Origin: Echinicola strongylocentroti
GTDB taxonomy: Bacteria > Bacteroidota > Bacteroidia > Cytophagales > Cyclobacteriaceae
NCBI RefSeq assembly: GCF_003260975.1
Contig: NZ_CP030041.1
Span: 434,001 to 498,000, forward strand
DNA: 64,000 nt
Reading direction: 5' to 3'
Shown one piece after another: positions 26,145 through 34,054 of this stretch. Numbering within the stretch: position 1 is the stretch's first letter; every line of letters starts with the position of its first letter. Made by a program: the position numbers and the translations under genes. The notes under the pieces were generated by a model. It saw only the letters and a list, made by a program, of their open reading frames with translations, made no database searches and was not told where the DNA came from.

Positions 26145-26160
26145 AACTATACAAATAGTT
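26145..26160. promoter_or_regulatory. Candidate operator upstream of the BlaI/M56 pair
   Basis: A perfect dyad AACTAT-ACAA-ATAGTT, extended imperfectly on both sides by GTT and GTT/TAA, 112 bases before the blaI-like start. BlaI/MecI repressors bind short dyads and usually control their own operon, so this is the best operator candidate in the 324-base gap 25949-26272. The rest of that gap holds the desaturase terminator and a weak partial R1 repeat end near 26071. Confidence 0.35.
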
Positions 26161-26272
26161 GTTAAACTAAATCTTTATTAGTAAATTAACCCTTGCCAAT
26201 AAGAAGACAGTCCCTTACTTGTTATTTTCAAACTAAATGATTAAGTTGACACAAAAAACATATTAGACCATA

Positions 26273-26635
26273 ATGAGAGAGTTAACAAGAGCAGAAGAAC
26301 AAGTCATGCAGATTTTGTGGGATATCGAGAAAGGCTTCGTCAAGGATATCCTCGCAAAGATGTCCTCGCCCAAGCCCGCTTACAACACGGTATCTACCAT
26401 CATCCGAATTTTGGAGAAAAAGGGATTTGTAAAACATAAGGCCTACGGGAAATCCCACGAGTACTTCCCTATCGTCTCCAAAGACCAATACCGAAGCTTC
26501 TCCATCAAAAATTTACTGACAGGCTATTTTGGCGGTTCATTTTCTAAACTGGCTTCTTTCTTTGCCAAGGATGAAAAATTGGATCTTAATGAGTTAGAGA
26601 AATTAATGAATGAAGTAAAAGACGATGTAAAATAA
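26273..26635 (+). CDS. BlaI/MecI-family transcriptional repressor
   Basis: A 120-residue winged-helix repressor: LTRAEEQVMQILWDIEKGFV opens the family domain, NTVSTIIRILEKKGFV is the recognition-helix region, and the C-terminal helices (about 80-120) form the dimer interface. In the classical system an M56 sensor cleaves BlaI to lift repression; here the M56 gene follows after five bases. The target genes are unknown apart from probable autoregulation. No beta-lactamase gene lies nearby, so a role in resistance should not be assumed. Confidence 0.9.
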   Translation: MRELTRAEEQVMQILWDIEKGFVKDILAKMSSPKPAYNTVSTIIRILEKKGFVKHKAYGKSHEYFPIVSKDQYRSFSIKNLLTGYFGGSFSKLASFFAKDEKLDLNELEKLMNEVKDDVK

Positions 26636-26640
26636 ACTAG

Positions 26641-28932
26641 ATGGCACATCTAATCGACTATATATGGCAGAGTTCCTTCTGCCTGTTATTTTTTTTCGGG
26701 ATATATTGGTGTTTTCTGAGAAGGGAAAAGGTATTTGGCTTTACACGGGTATTTTTATTGGTCACACCTGTTTTGGCCTTGCTGTTTCCCCTAATCGAAA
26801 TCCCTGTGGAGTTTTCAAAACCTACCATATCACTGGAAAACACAGACTTTTTGCAGTATTTAACGGCACAAGAGGCCAAGGATGACATCGTAGCAAGTTA
26901 TGGACTCCCTGAAGTAACCGTAGAAAGCACCAAACTCCCCATTCTTTTGGAATGGAAAGACTATTTGTTCCTGGGGTATTTGGCGATTGCACTTTTGCTC
27001 ACCTGTAGGCTTTTATGGCAATTCCTACAACTGAGGCTACTCACCGAAAAAGGCTGGTACCAAACGGTATTCAATTTGAAAAGCAGTTATTTTTTGATAC
27101 CTACCTTTGGTCTGGCACCGGTATTTTCGTTCTTTAACAGGCTCTTTTGGGACGATAGCCAACAGCTAAGACCCGAAGAAAAAGAGCATATCATCAAACA
27201 CGAAATTGAACATATCCGTCAGGGACATTCCTGGGATATGATGTATTATCAAGTATTGAGTATTTTGTTTTGGTTTAACCCTGGTATCCATTTGATGCGG
27301 AGTGCTTTGATCGACACCCACGAATATTCGGCAGATGCCAATGTCGTCAAGCAAACCGCAAACAAGGACACCTATACTAATCTCATTGTCAAAATAGCAT
27401 TTAAGGGACTGGATCTTCCTGTTGGCAACTATTTCATTAGATCGACAACCTTAAAACGCATTATGATGATGAAAAACAACAAAAAGACCAATTGGTTTAA
27501 ATTACTGATGGTGGTGCCCCTGACGGCTATGTTATTGGCACTGGTCTCTATGAAGACCATTTCTACTTCCAGTTTCTTTGACACAGGGTCCAGCATGAGC
27601 TTGGCCAATATGAAAGAACTGATCGAGCAAGCCCAGGACACCATCAACGTGAGCACAAGAGTGGTGCATATCCCCAATCCAGTGCATTACGAATATGTTT
27701 CATCCCTAAAAGATGGCAAAGTCACTGCCCAGCTGGGAAACCTACAGTATGAAATTGGTGACATTTCAGATGACGAGGAATATGCTGATGTGATGGAAAT
27801 GATCAATATTTTCAAACAGCACAGCAGCTTTATCAAAAACTACAACACACCCGATCTCCAGAAGACAGCGGATGAAATGCCCGAGGCAAAAGGCGGAATG
27901 GAAGCGTGGAACACGTTTCTAGCCAAAAACCTCAAGTACCCAACAGAAGCAAGAAAACTGGGAATGACCGGTGATATTTACATCGAGTTTGTGGTAAGCA
28001 AAGAAGGCAAAGTCCTACAGCCCACTCTTAAACGATCTTTGGGCATGGGCTTGGATGATGAGATTTTGAGAATTTTCTCCTTGGAAAGTATGCCTGAATG
28101 GAACCCAGGCATCATCGATGGGAAACCCGTCAACACGCTCATGGTCCTTCCGATCAGGTTTAAGCTTCATGGGGAAGTAGCCAAGTCGAAGTCATTCTTT
28201 GGCACTCCCTCCTACTCATCTGACAAAGAGGTGTTTGACATAGTAGAAAAAATGCCCGCGCCACAAGGAGGCAAAGACGGCTGGACAGACTATATCTCCA
28301 GAAACCTAGAATATCCTAAAAAGGCCATGGAGAATGGCGTCGAAGGGACAGTTTATATCACCTTTATCGTGGACAAAGACGGCAGCACTCGGGATCCTCA
28401 GATTTTGAGGGGTATAGGCAGTGGTGCTGACGAAGAAGCCATGCGTTTGGTAATGAACTCCCCCAAATGGTTTCCCGGTGAACAAAATGGTTCCAATGTC
28501 CCTGTAAAAATGAGGCTTCCGGTCAAGTTTGAACTGGACGACCGAAACAAACCCGTCAAATCAAACAAACTGGATGAGGTCGTCGTAGTGGGATATGGAA
28601 CGGTCTCAAAAAACAAAAACCCCTCCCCTCAATTGAACTTTAATAAATTTGATGAGGGCAAAGAGCCTTTATTAGTGATCGCTGGTGTGAAATATCAAAA
28701 AGAAGAACTTTCCAACCTATCACCTGAAGACATCAAAAGCATCAATGTACTTAAAGAGAAGCCTGCCCTTGAAAAGTATAAGGAAGAAGGAAAATACGGC
28801 GTAATCGAAATAACACTAAAAGAAGGAGTGGAATTGCCTTTAAAGAAAAAAGAACCTGCTAGCAATACCCTATCCCCCGCCCAAGACCAGCCTAAATTGG
28901 CCATTTGGCAGGGATCCGATCTTTATGATTGA
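26641..28932 (+). CDS. BlaR1-like M56 metallopeptidase with two TonB C-terminal domains and a receptor-plug-like tail
   Basis: A 763-residue membrane protein. Residues 1-130 hold membrane helices, HEIEH at 187-191 is the M56 zinc site (gluzincin HExxH) and a further helix lies near 285-305. After the membrane part come two TonB C-terminal-type domains (about 415-510 and 535-635), each with the pattern YPTEARKLGMTGDIYIEFVV. Then follows LDEVVVVGYGT, the hallmark motif of SusC-like TonB-dependent receptors, and a stretch with EPLLVIAGVKY, SPEDIKSINVLKEKPALEKY and YGVIEITLK that imitates a receptor plug domain. It pairs with the BlaI repressor just upstream. In the family the peptidase relays an envelope signal by cleaving the repressor; the signal here is unknown. 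Confidence 0.88.
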   Translation: MAHLIDYIWQSSFCLLFFFGIYWCFLRREKVFGFTRVFLLVTPVLALLFPLIEIPVEFSKPTISLENTDFLQYLTAQEAKDDIVASYGLPEVTVESTKLPILLEWKDYLFLGYLAIALLLTCRLLWQFLQLRLLTEKGWYQTVFNLKSSYFLIPTFGLAPVFSFFNRLFWDDSQQLRPEEKEHIIKHEIEHIRQGHSWDMMYYQVLSILFWFNPGIHLMRSALIDTHEYSADANVVKQTANKDTYTNLIVKIAFKGLDLPVGNYFIRSTTLKRIMMMKNNKKTNWFKLLMVVPLTAMLLALVSMKTISTSSFFDTGSSMSLANMKELIEQAQDTINVSTRVVHIPNPVHYEYVSSLKDGKVTAQLGNLQYEIGDISDDEEYADVMEMINIFKQHSSFIKNYNTPDLQKTADEMPEAKGGMEAWNTFLAKNLKYPTEARKLGMTGDIYIEFVVSKEGKVLQPTLKRSLGMGLDDEILRIFSLESMPEWNPGIIDGKPVNTLMVLPIRFKLHGEVAKSKSFFGTPSYSSDKEVFDIVEKMPAPQGGKDGWTDYISRNLEYPKKAMENGVEGTVYITFIVDKDGSTRDPQILRGIGSGADEEAMRLVMNSPKWFPGEQNGSNVPVKMRLPVKFELDDRNKPVKSNKLDEVVVVGYGTVSKNKNPSPQLNFNKFDEGKEPLLVIAGVKYQKEELSNLSPEDIKSINVLKEKPALEKYKEEGKYGVIEITLKEGVELPLKKKEPASNTLSPAQDQPKLAIWQGSDLYD

Positions 28933-28960
28933 AAGCCCATACACTCCATAATAAGCACTT

Positions 28961-29027
28961 AATCCTGGTTTATGCATTAGCCTATCTATTGCGGCTGTAA
29001 CGATTTGTAATGCATAAACCGGGTTAA
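28961..29027. repeat. Dispersed intergenic repeat, family R1, copy C (short form, 67 bp)
   Basis: CCTGGTTTATGCATTA at the left pairs with TAATGCATAAACCGGG at the right with one mismatch; the 30-odd bases between include GCCTATCTATTGCGGC, shared with copy A. It could fold as one long hairpin downstream of the M56 gene and might act as a terminator or RNA-stabilising structure. Confidence 0.75.
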
Positions 29028-29139
29028 AAATAAAGTTCTTTTAAAAATGCGTAACGACCTGCCTTGGTCATCTCCCGCAAGCCCATTAACTTAGTGTTAA
29101 TTCATTAATAAATTCTTAAACCGTAAAAACAAAAACGAT

Positions 29140-29262
29140 ATGGGAAAAGGAGATATGAAATCCAAAAGAGGTAAAACCCACAGAGGGACCTTTGGCAAGA
29201 GCAGACCTCGCAAGAATCAAAACAAAGCTACCCAAAAAGAACAGTCACAAGTCACTAAATAA
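29140..29262 (+). CDS. Small ribosomal subunit protein bTHX
   Basis: Read by hand: ATG at 29140, TAA at 29260-29262, 40 residues. It begins MGKGDMKSKRGKTHRGTFGK and continues SRPRK, matching the bTHX/THX family of tiny basic ribosomal peptides (MGKGDKKTKRGKI...G..RPRK pattern), which sit in the head of the 30S subunit in Thermus and Bacteroidota. A strong terminator follows within 35 bases, so it is a single-gene unit. Confidence 0.9.
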   Translation: MGKGDMKSKRGKTHRGTFGKSRPRKNQNKATQKEQSQVTK

Positions 29263-29294
29263 TGCTTTCACAACATCCATTTTAATAAAAATCC

Positions 29295-29321
29295 GGCCTG
29301 GGCAATCCCCGGGCCTTTTTT
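29295..29321 (+). terminator. Intrinsic terminator after bTHX
   Basis: GGCCTGGG (29295-29302) pairs with CCCGGGCC (29308-29315, one G-T pair) around a five-base loop, followed by six T. Confidence 0.88.
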
Positions 29322-29472
29322 AATTACTCAGGTTTCCAGGTATTTTTCGTTTATATTTCCAACCATCTTGTATACATATTACCCTATTTAATATACCATT
29401 TGTAATAATTCAACAATCCAATTCATCCACTAGCATCGTAAATTGTTTTCATAAATCACAACTCACTATCTT

Positions 29473-30498
29473 ATGAAAGCATTAACGAAAACAATTTTAA
29501 GGACAACGCTTATCGCCCTGCCTACTTTGGGCTTTTATTCTTGTGACAATGATGAGGGCATGGACGTGCCCGAAAAAGAGATAGCCTCTTTATTCGTATC
29601 CAGCAACACAAGTGGGGAGATCAGCATAATGGATTTCACATCCATGGATGATATAAGCACTAATACAGTAGCTTCTGCTGGAACAGATGCAGATGGGATC
29701 CATTACGATCCCCAAAACGATGAAATCATCCAGCTGGTACGATCAGATAATTCGCTGAATGTCTATTCGAATATTATGACTTCCATGATGGACAATAGCC
29801 TCTCCATTTCTCTCGGCATCAATGCCTCTGGTGATTTTGTAAGTGGTCGCGAAATCGCGGTCAAAGATGACATGGTCATCGTAGCAGAATCTCCTGTAGA
29901 AGCCAATGGTAACCAAAGCAGCCTTTATGTTTACCAAAAATCAGGAGATACCTTCTCCCTCCAAAACACCTATATGGTAGATTTTGCCTTATGGGGGATT
30001 CATATAGAGGGGAATACGTTGTACGCCATTGTCGACAAAACTTCAGACCTCGCCGTATTTAACAACTTCTTTTCCAACACCAACGGCATGGTCAGTCCTG
30101 ATAAACAGGTCACGATAGAAGGACTGGTCAGGACACACGGACTCACCTACTCTATGGAAGATGACTTAATGGTACTTACCGACATCGGAGACGCCTCTTC
30201 TGACAGTGATGGAGGGCTTGTAATTATTCCTGAGTTTACCTCTACGCTCAATGCCACGGCAGACGGCGGCACCATTTCCCTAGCTGATCAAGCGAGAATA
30301 GAAGGCAGTAACACCATGCTGGGCAACCCTGTAGATGTCGCTTACAGTGAAGATAGCCAAATGGTATTTGTAGCAGAACGAGCTAATGGAGGAGGAAGAG
30401 TTCTGGTCTACGAATATTTCTCCTCGAATGGTAATCCCTCTCCTAAAATTAACCAAGAAGTAGCGGGAGCATCGGCTGTTTACTACTACGAAGACTAA
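29473..30498 (+). CDS. Lipoprotein with beta-propeller-like repeats, function unknown
   Basis: A 341-residue protein with a lipoprotein signal (GFYSC, Cys24) followed by an acidic spacer. The body is beta-rich with repeating LFVSSNTSGEISIMDF, GIHYDPQNDEIIQL, GLTYSMEDDLMVLTD and DVAYSEDSQMVFVAE units, about four to five visible, resembling a cell-surface beta-propeller. No catalytic motif was found. It is a single gene with a terminator after it and no partner that would suggest a substrate. Confidence 0.7.
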   Translation: MKALTKTILRTTLIALPTLGFYSCDNDEGMDVPEKEIASLFVSSNTSGEISIMDFTSMDDISTNTVASAGTDADGIHYDPQNDEIIQLVRSDNSLNVYSNIMTSMMDNSLSISLGINASGDFVSGREIAVKDDMVIVAESPVEANGNQSSLYVYQKSGDTFSLQNTYMVDFALWGIHIEGNTLYAIVDKTSDLAVFNNFFSNTNGMVSPDKQVTIEGLVRTHGLTYSMEDDLMVLTDIGDASSDSDGGLVIIPEFTSTLNATADGGTISLADQARIEGSNTMLGNPVDVAYSEDSQMVFVAERANGGGRVLVYEYFSSNGNPSPKINQEVAGASAVYYYED

Positions 30499-30525
30499 CA
30501 AGGATACTACACTCTCCTCTATTCC

Positions 30526-30560
30526 AAAAGGTGTCCTGAGCGATCAGGCACCTTTTCATT
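30526..30560 (+). terminator. Intrinsic terminator after the propeller lipoprotein
   Basis: AAAAGGTG, one unpaired T, then CCTGA; tetraloop GCGA; TCAGG then CACCTTTT. This is a 13-pair stem with a single bulge, and the right arm ends in T and continues AT-rich. Confidence 0.85.
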
Positions 30561-30731
30561 TTCACACCAATTTACACCAATAACCAACCTTTCATTTCCT
30601 TTCGATAAAGACGATCATTCATTATTGATTTTTTCTTGGCCACACCTGTACAAGAGCTAAAAACTCATTTCTCTATCGATTTAATAGGGTTTATAAAGGT
30701 GATTATTTTTTAAAAACTCTTTTTCGAATAC

Positions 30732-30762
30732 TTGCAAATTAAAAAATTCGATTGTTACTTTG
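30732..30762 (+). promoter_or_regulatory. Candidate promoter of the metX riboswitch transcript
   Basis: TTG at 30732-30734 and TTACTTTG at 30755-30762 are 20 bases apart, close to the Bacteroidota TTTG-N19-TAnnTTTG arrangement. The aptamer P1 stem begins about 33 bases after the -7 box, a fitting place for the transcript start. Confidence 0.55.
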
Positions 30763-30794
30763 TGGCATCCTTTTACTTTTTAGTAAGTCGAAGG

Positions 30795-30902
30795 ATTTAT
30801 ACAGAAGAGGTGAGAGACAGGCTCGTAGACCCTCTGGCAACCTGGAAAATCCAAGGTGCCAATTCCTGCCGAATGTGAATATCCGCATTTGGAAATATAA
30901 AT
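30795..30902 (+). promoter_or_regulatory. SAM-I (S-box) riboswitch aptamer
   Basis: P1 is ATTTATA (30795-30801) pairing with TATAAAT (30896-30902). Inside are AGAGG (P2, paired with CCTCT), the core TGGCAACC, a P3 hairpin CCTGG/CCAAGG, the conserved GGTGCCAATTCCTGCC, and a P4 hairpin AATGTG/CGCATT. These are the four helices and invariant segments of S-box RNAs, which bind S-adenosylmethionine and switch off methionine genes. The next gene is metX, as expected. About 230 bases lie between aptamer and start codon without an obvious terminator, so how it acts is not clear. Confidence 0.88.
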
Positions 30903-31132
30903 TCTTAAATAATGAATTTTATAAAAAGGATACACACAGCAATACAACTTCATACACCAATCATCATCGAGTTTCTTTTTGTCAAAAGGGATAATTTCAT
31001 ACATCGCCGAATGTGCATGTGTATGTGCAACTAAGCACCCTTCTCTTGTCCTTACCGGACACTATACTTCTTTTATCCCCATTATTGATGATCCCAGTTG
31101 ACTGAAGTCAACGCTAAATTAAGAGTAAGAAA

Positions 31133-32188
31133 ATGAATCTAACATCACCGTATCTGATTACCGATATGACCCAAGAAATTTTCCACTGCGAAGAGGAACT
31201 ACCACTTGAATCAGGTGAATCATTGCCAGGATTCGATATTAGTTATACTACTCAAGGGCACTTGACCCCACAAAAAGACAATGTCATCTGGGTACTGCAT
31301 GCCCTTACCGGAGATGCGAATGTACACGAATGGTGGAGCGGTCTTGTAGGGGAAGACAAATTCTTCGATCCCACCAAGTACTTTATCGTCTGTGCCAACT
31401 TGCTCGGATCATGCTATGGCTCTACCCAACCGCTCAGCAAAAACCCAAAAACTGAAAAACCATATTATTATGATTTCCCCAATCTGTCCACACGCGACAT
31501 GGCCAAGGCCTTCGACCAACTACGACAGCATTTGGGAATTCAGAAAATTGATACCATAATAGGCGGATCTCTTGGTGGTCAAGTAGCTCTTGAATGGTCC
31601 TATAACTTACAAGAACAGGTAAGAAAGACAATCATCGTGGCATCCAACGCCAAGACATCCCCTTGGACGATCGGCTTCAATGAAGCCCAAAGAATGGCCA
31701 TCGAATCAGACAATACTTGGGGGCAAAACTCTCCTGATGCAGGCAAAAAAGGACTGGAAGCGGCACGCGCCATCGGTATGCTCAGCTATCGTCACCAGGA
31801 AATTTTCCATACCAGCCAAGCCGAAACAGAGGAAAAAACGGATCACTTCCGAGTGAGTTCATACTTGCGATACCAAGGCCAAAAACTCTCCAATCGATTT
31901 AACGCCCTCTCCTACTGGGTGCTCACCAAAGCCATGGACAGCCATGACCTGGGCAGAGGCAGAGGAGGAACAGCCAAGGCGCTTTCGGAAATCAAATCCA
32001 AGGTACTTTCCATTGGGATCAATACCGACTTGCTCTTTACCAAAGAAGAGTCGCAGTTTATCAGTAAAAATGTCCCCAACGGCACTTATCGAGAGATTTC
32101 TTCCATCTATGGCCATGACGCATTTTTGGTGGAAAACGAACAATTAAATTATATTTTAACCTCTTTTTACCTAGAAAACAATGACTAA
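31133..32188 (+). CDS. metX: Homoserine O-acetyltransferase
   Basis: Alpha/beta-hydrolase that transfers acetyl from acetyl-CoA to homoserine, the first committed step of methionine synthesis. Ser146 in IIGGSLGGQ is the nucleophile; the other triad residues are the Asp in INTDLLF (near 300) and the His in YGHDAFLVE (near 330). LLGSCYGSTQP near 93 is a conserved MetX motif. The family also includes succinyl- and serine-acyltransferases, but the riboswitch and the homoserine dehydrogenase overlapping its last eight bases support the homoserine role. Confidence 0.92.
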   Translation: MNLTSPYLITDMTQEIFHCEEELPLESGESLPGFDISYTTQGHLTPQKDNVIWVLHALTGDANVHEWWSGLVGEDKFFDPTKYFIVCANLLGSCYGSTQPLSKNPKTEKPYYYDFPNLSTRDMAKAFDQLRQHLGIQKIDTIIGGSLGGQVALEWSYNLQEQVRKTIIVASNAKTSPWTIGFNEAQRMAIESDNTWGQNSPDAGKKGLEAARAIGMLSYRHQEIFHTSQAETEEKTDHFRVSSYLRYQGQKLSNRFNALSYWVLTKAMDSHDLGRGRGGTAKALSEIKSKVLSIGINTDLLFTKEESQFISKNVPNGTYREISSIYGHDAFLVENEQLNYILTSFYLENND

Positions 32189-33407
32189 CCGCATTGGTTT
32201 GTTTGGCTTTGGAGTGGTCGGCCAAGGATATTATGAAATCGCTAAAAATGACCGCCCCGAGCTTTTACCTGAAACGATTGTCGTACAAAATAAAAACAAA
32301 GAACGAGATCATTCACTACAATTTTCTTTTGACCCAACGGACATTTTGGATGCCCCTTGTGACATTGGAATAGAGCTCATATCTGATCCTGTGCAGGCTT
32401 ATGATTATGTCAATAGCCTTTTAAAATCAGGAAAGAAAGTCATTTCAGCAAACAAAAAAATGCTTGCTGCCCATCTACCAGAGCTTTTGGAACTGGAAAA
32501 AGCCTACGGTGGAAGCCTTCTCTATGAAGCATCTGCTGCAGCAGGCATCCCCATCATCACTTGCTTGGATTGTCACTTTGCGGGCGATCACATTAGCAAG
32601 CTCCAAGGCATTCTCAATGGGTCTTCCAACTACATTCTATCCCGATTATTTCAGGATGATCTTAGCTTACAAGAGGCCGTAAAACTGGCCCAAGAAAATG
32701 GGTTTGCGGAAGCAGATCCCACCTTGGACATCAATGGAAGCGATGTCAGCAGCAAGTTGACCATTCTTGGCCTACATGCTTTTGGAAAGTATATTCCTGA
32801 AGGAGAAATCTTGACCATTGGGGTGCAGCATGTGCATGCCGCAGACGTGACGCTGGCCAAGTCCCTGGGCTTAAAGATCAAGCTGATCGCCACAGCCCAA
32901 AAGGATAAAGACGGCCTAAGCCTACACATCCTTCCTACCTTGGTCAGCGCCAATGATCCGTTGTTCTTGGTAGAAAATGAATACAATGCTGCTAAAGTGA
33001 CTTCCCAAAACCTTGGTGAACAATTCTTCCAAGGGAAAGGCGCTGGAAGCTTACCGACCGGGGCTTCCGTATACGCAGACTTGACCAAGGCGGAAAAAGG
33101 CTATGGCTACAGCTATGATAAGCTCAATGGTAAAAAAGTCACTCCCGAACAACCACAATCCGCTTCCTTGGAAGTAATCATCAGCGCAGACAGTCAAGAA
33201 GCCCTGAAACCGATGACAGACGGAATCTCCATCCATCAAGCCAATGGAAAATACTGGGCCATCAGTACTGTTTCTACTGCAGAGCTGATCAAACAGCTCC
33301 CCGTCATAGAAACCAATAAGCTCTCAATCATAGCGCTCAATAATACCGTTAGTAAAGAAAATGTCCTTGCCCAAATCCAACAGCAGGAAACCGTTAATAT
33401 AAATTAG
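32181..33407 (+). CDS. hom: Homoserine dehydrogenase
   Basis: NAD(P)-dependent enzyme reducing aspartate semialdehyde to homoserine, the substrate of MetX. It has the N-terminal Rossmann motif GLFGFGVVGQG, ISANKKMLAAH (catalytic-region Lys) and LQGILNGSSNYIL with the conserved GxxNGTxN-like motif; EADPTLDINGSD holds the catalytic Asp/Lys region. The last 80 residues look like a short ACT-like regulatory tail. There are 408 residues. The start lies inside the end of metX (eight-base overlap), so both enzymes fall under the SAM riboswitch. Confidence 0.93.
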   Translation: MTNRIGLFGFGVVGQGYYEIAKNDRPELLPETIVVQNKNKERDHSLQFSFDPTDILDAPCDIGIELISDPVQAYDYVNSLLKSGKKVISANKKMLAAHLPELLELEKAYGGSLLYEASAAAGIPIITCLDCHFAGDHISKLQGILNGSSNYILSRLFQDDLSLQEAVKLAQENGFAEADPTLDINGSDVSSKLTILGLHAFGKYIPEGEILTIGVQHVHAADVTLAKSLGLKIKLIATAQKDKDGLSLHILPTLVSANDPLFLVENEYNAAKVTSQNLGEQFFQGKGAGSLPTGASVYADLTKAEKGYGYSYDKLNGKKVTPEQPQSASLEVIISADSQEALKPMTDGISIHQANGKYWAISTVSTAELIKQLPVIETNKLSIIALNNTVSKENVLAQIQQQETVNIN

Positions 33408-33481
33408 TCATCACAAAACCTTTAGGCCACTTAAAGAGCAGGGACATGTGTTTTTTCCATTGTTTTAGCTAACTTAAAGAC

Positions 33482-33871
33482 ATGGGTTACTCGCAGATCA
33501 AAGAAACATGTCTCTATATCCCTGACTTGGATCAGGCGGAGGAGTTTTATCACAACAAACTAGGTATGCCGGTAATTTCCAAAGAGGAAGACCGGCATAT
33601 TTTTTTTAGGTGCGGCAGTTCAGTACTGTTGTGTTTCATCCCCGAAGCTACCAAAAACGAAAAGAACCTCCCTCCTCACTATGCCAAAGGCAAGCAGCAC
33701 ATCGCCTTTGAAGTAGCAGCAAGTGCCTATCCAAATAGTAAAGCGGAGCTGATCGAAAAGGGTATTGTTATCACCCATGAACAAGAGTGGAAAGACGGGT
33801 TGGAAAGCTGCTATTTCGAAGACCCTTTTGGTCATGTGCTGGAGATCGTGCCCAAGGGGATCTGGGAGTAG
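33482..33871 (+). CDS. VOC-family (glyoxalase/dioxygenase fold) protein
   Basis: A 129-residue single-domain protein with paired beta-alpha-beta-beta-beta modules. The pattern is ETCLYIPDLDQAEEFYHNKL at the start, GKQHIAFEV in the middle and CYFEDPFGHVLEI at the end, giving likely metal ligands His (about 79) and Glu (about 123). VOC members include glyoxalase I, ring-cleavage dioxygenases and fosfomycin-resistance proteins; the substrate cannot be read from the sequence. It is a single gene after the methionine operon. Confidence 0.82.
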   Translation: MGYSQIKETCLYIPDLDQAEEFYHNKLGMPVISKEEDRHIFFRCGSSVLLCFIPEATKNEKNLPPHYAKGKQHIAFEVAASAYPNSKAELIEKGIVITHEQEWKDGLESCYFEDPFGHVLEIVPKGIWE

Positions 33872-34054
33872 CGTGTTTTTTTAAAATTCCGGCGGGAATA
33901 GCTTCCTTGAGTCCATCAGTGTGTAGAAAATTGATAACGGTTTCATTCACCTCATTACAAACCAAGCGACAGCTGAATGAAAGTGGGTAACCTCTTTTCC
34001 ATTTGACTAGATCACTTCGTCGCTTACTCCTCACGATGAACGGATCGGGCGCTA

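Noticed and set aside
26273..28932. Beta-lactam resistance system
   Set aside because: BlaI/M56 pairs are common general regulators in this phylum and no beta-lactamase or PBP gene is near.
30752..31004. Open frames on both strands ahead of metX
   Set aside because: They cover the SAM riboswitch, whose conserved RNA structure explains the sequence.
33872..34054. Possible gene remnant after the VOC gene
   Set aside because: No continuous frame or recognisable peptide; taken as plain intergenic sequence with a short REP-like end.
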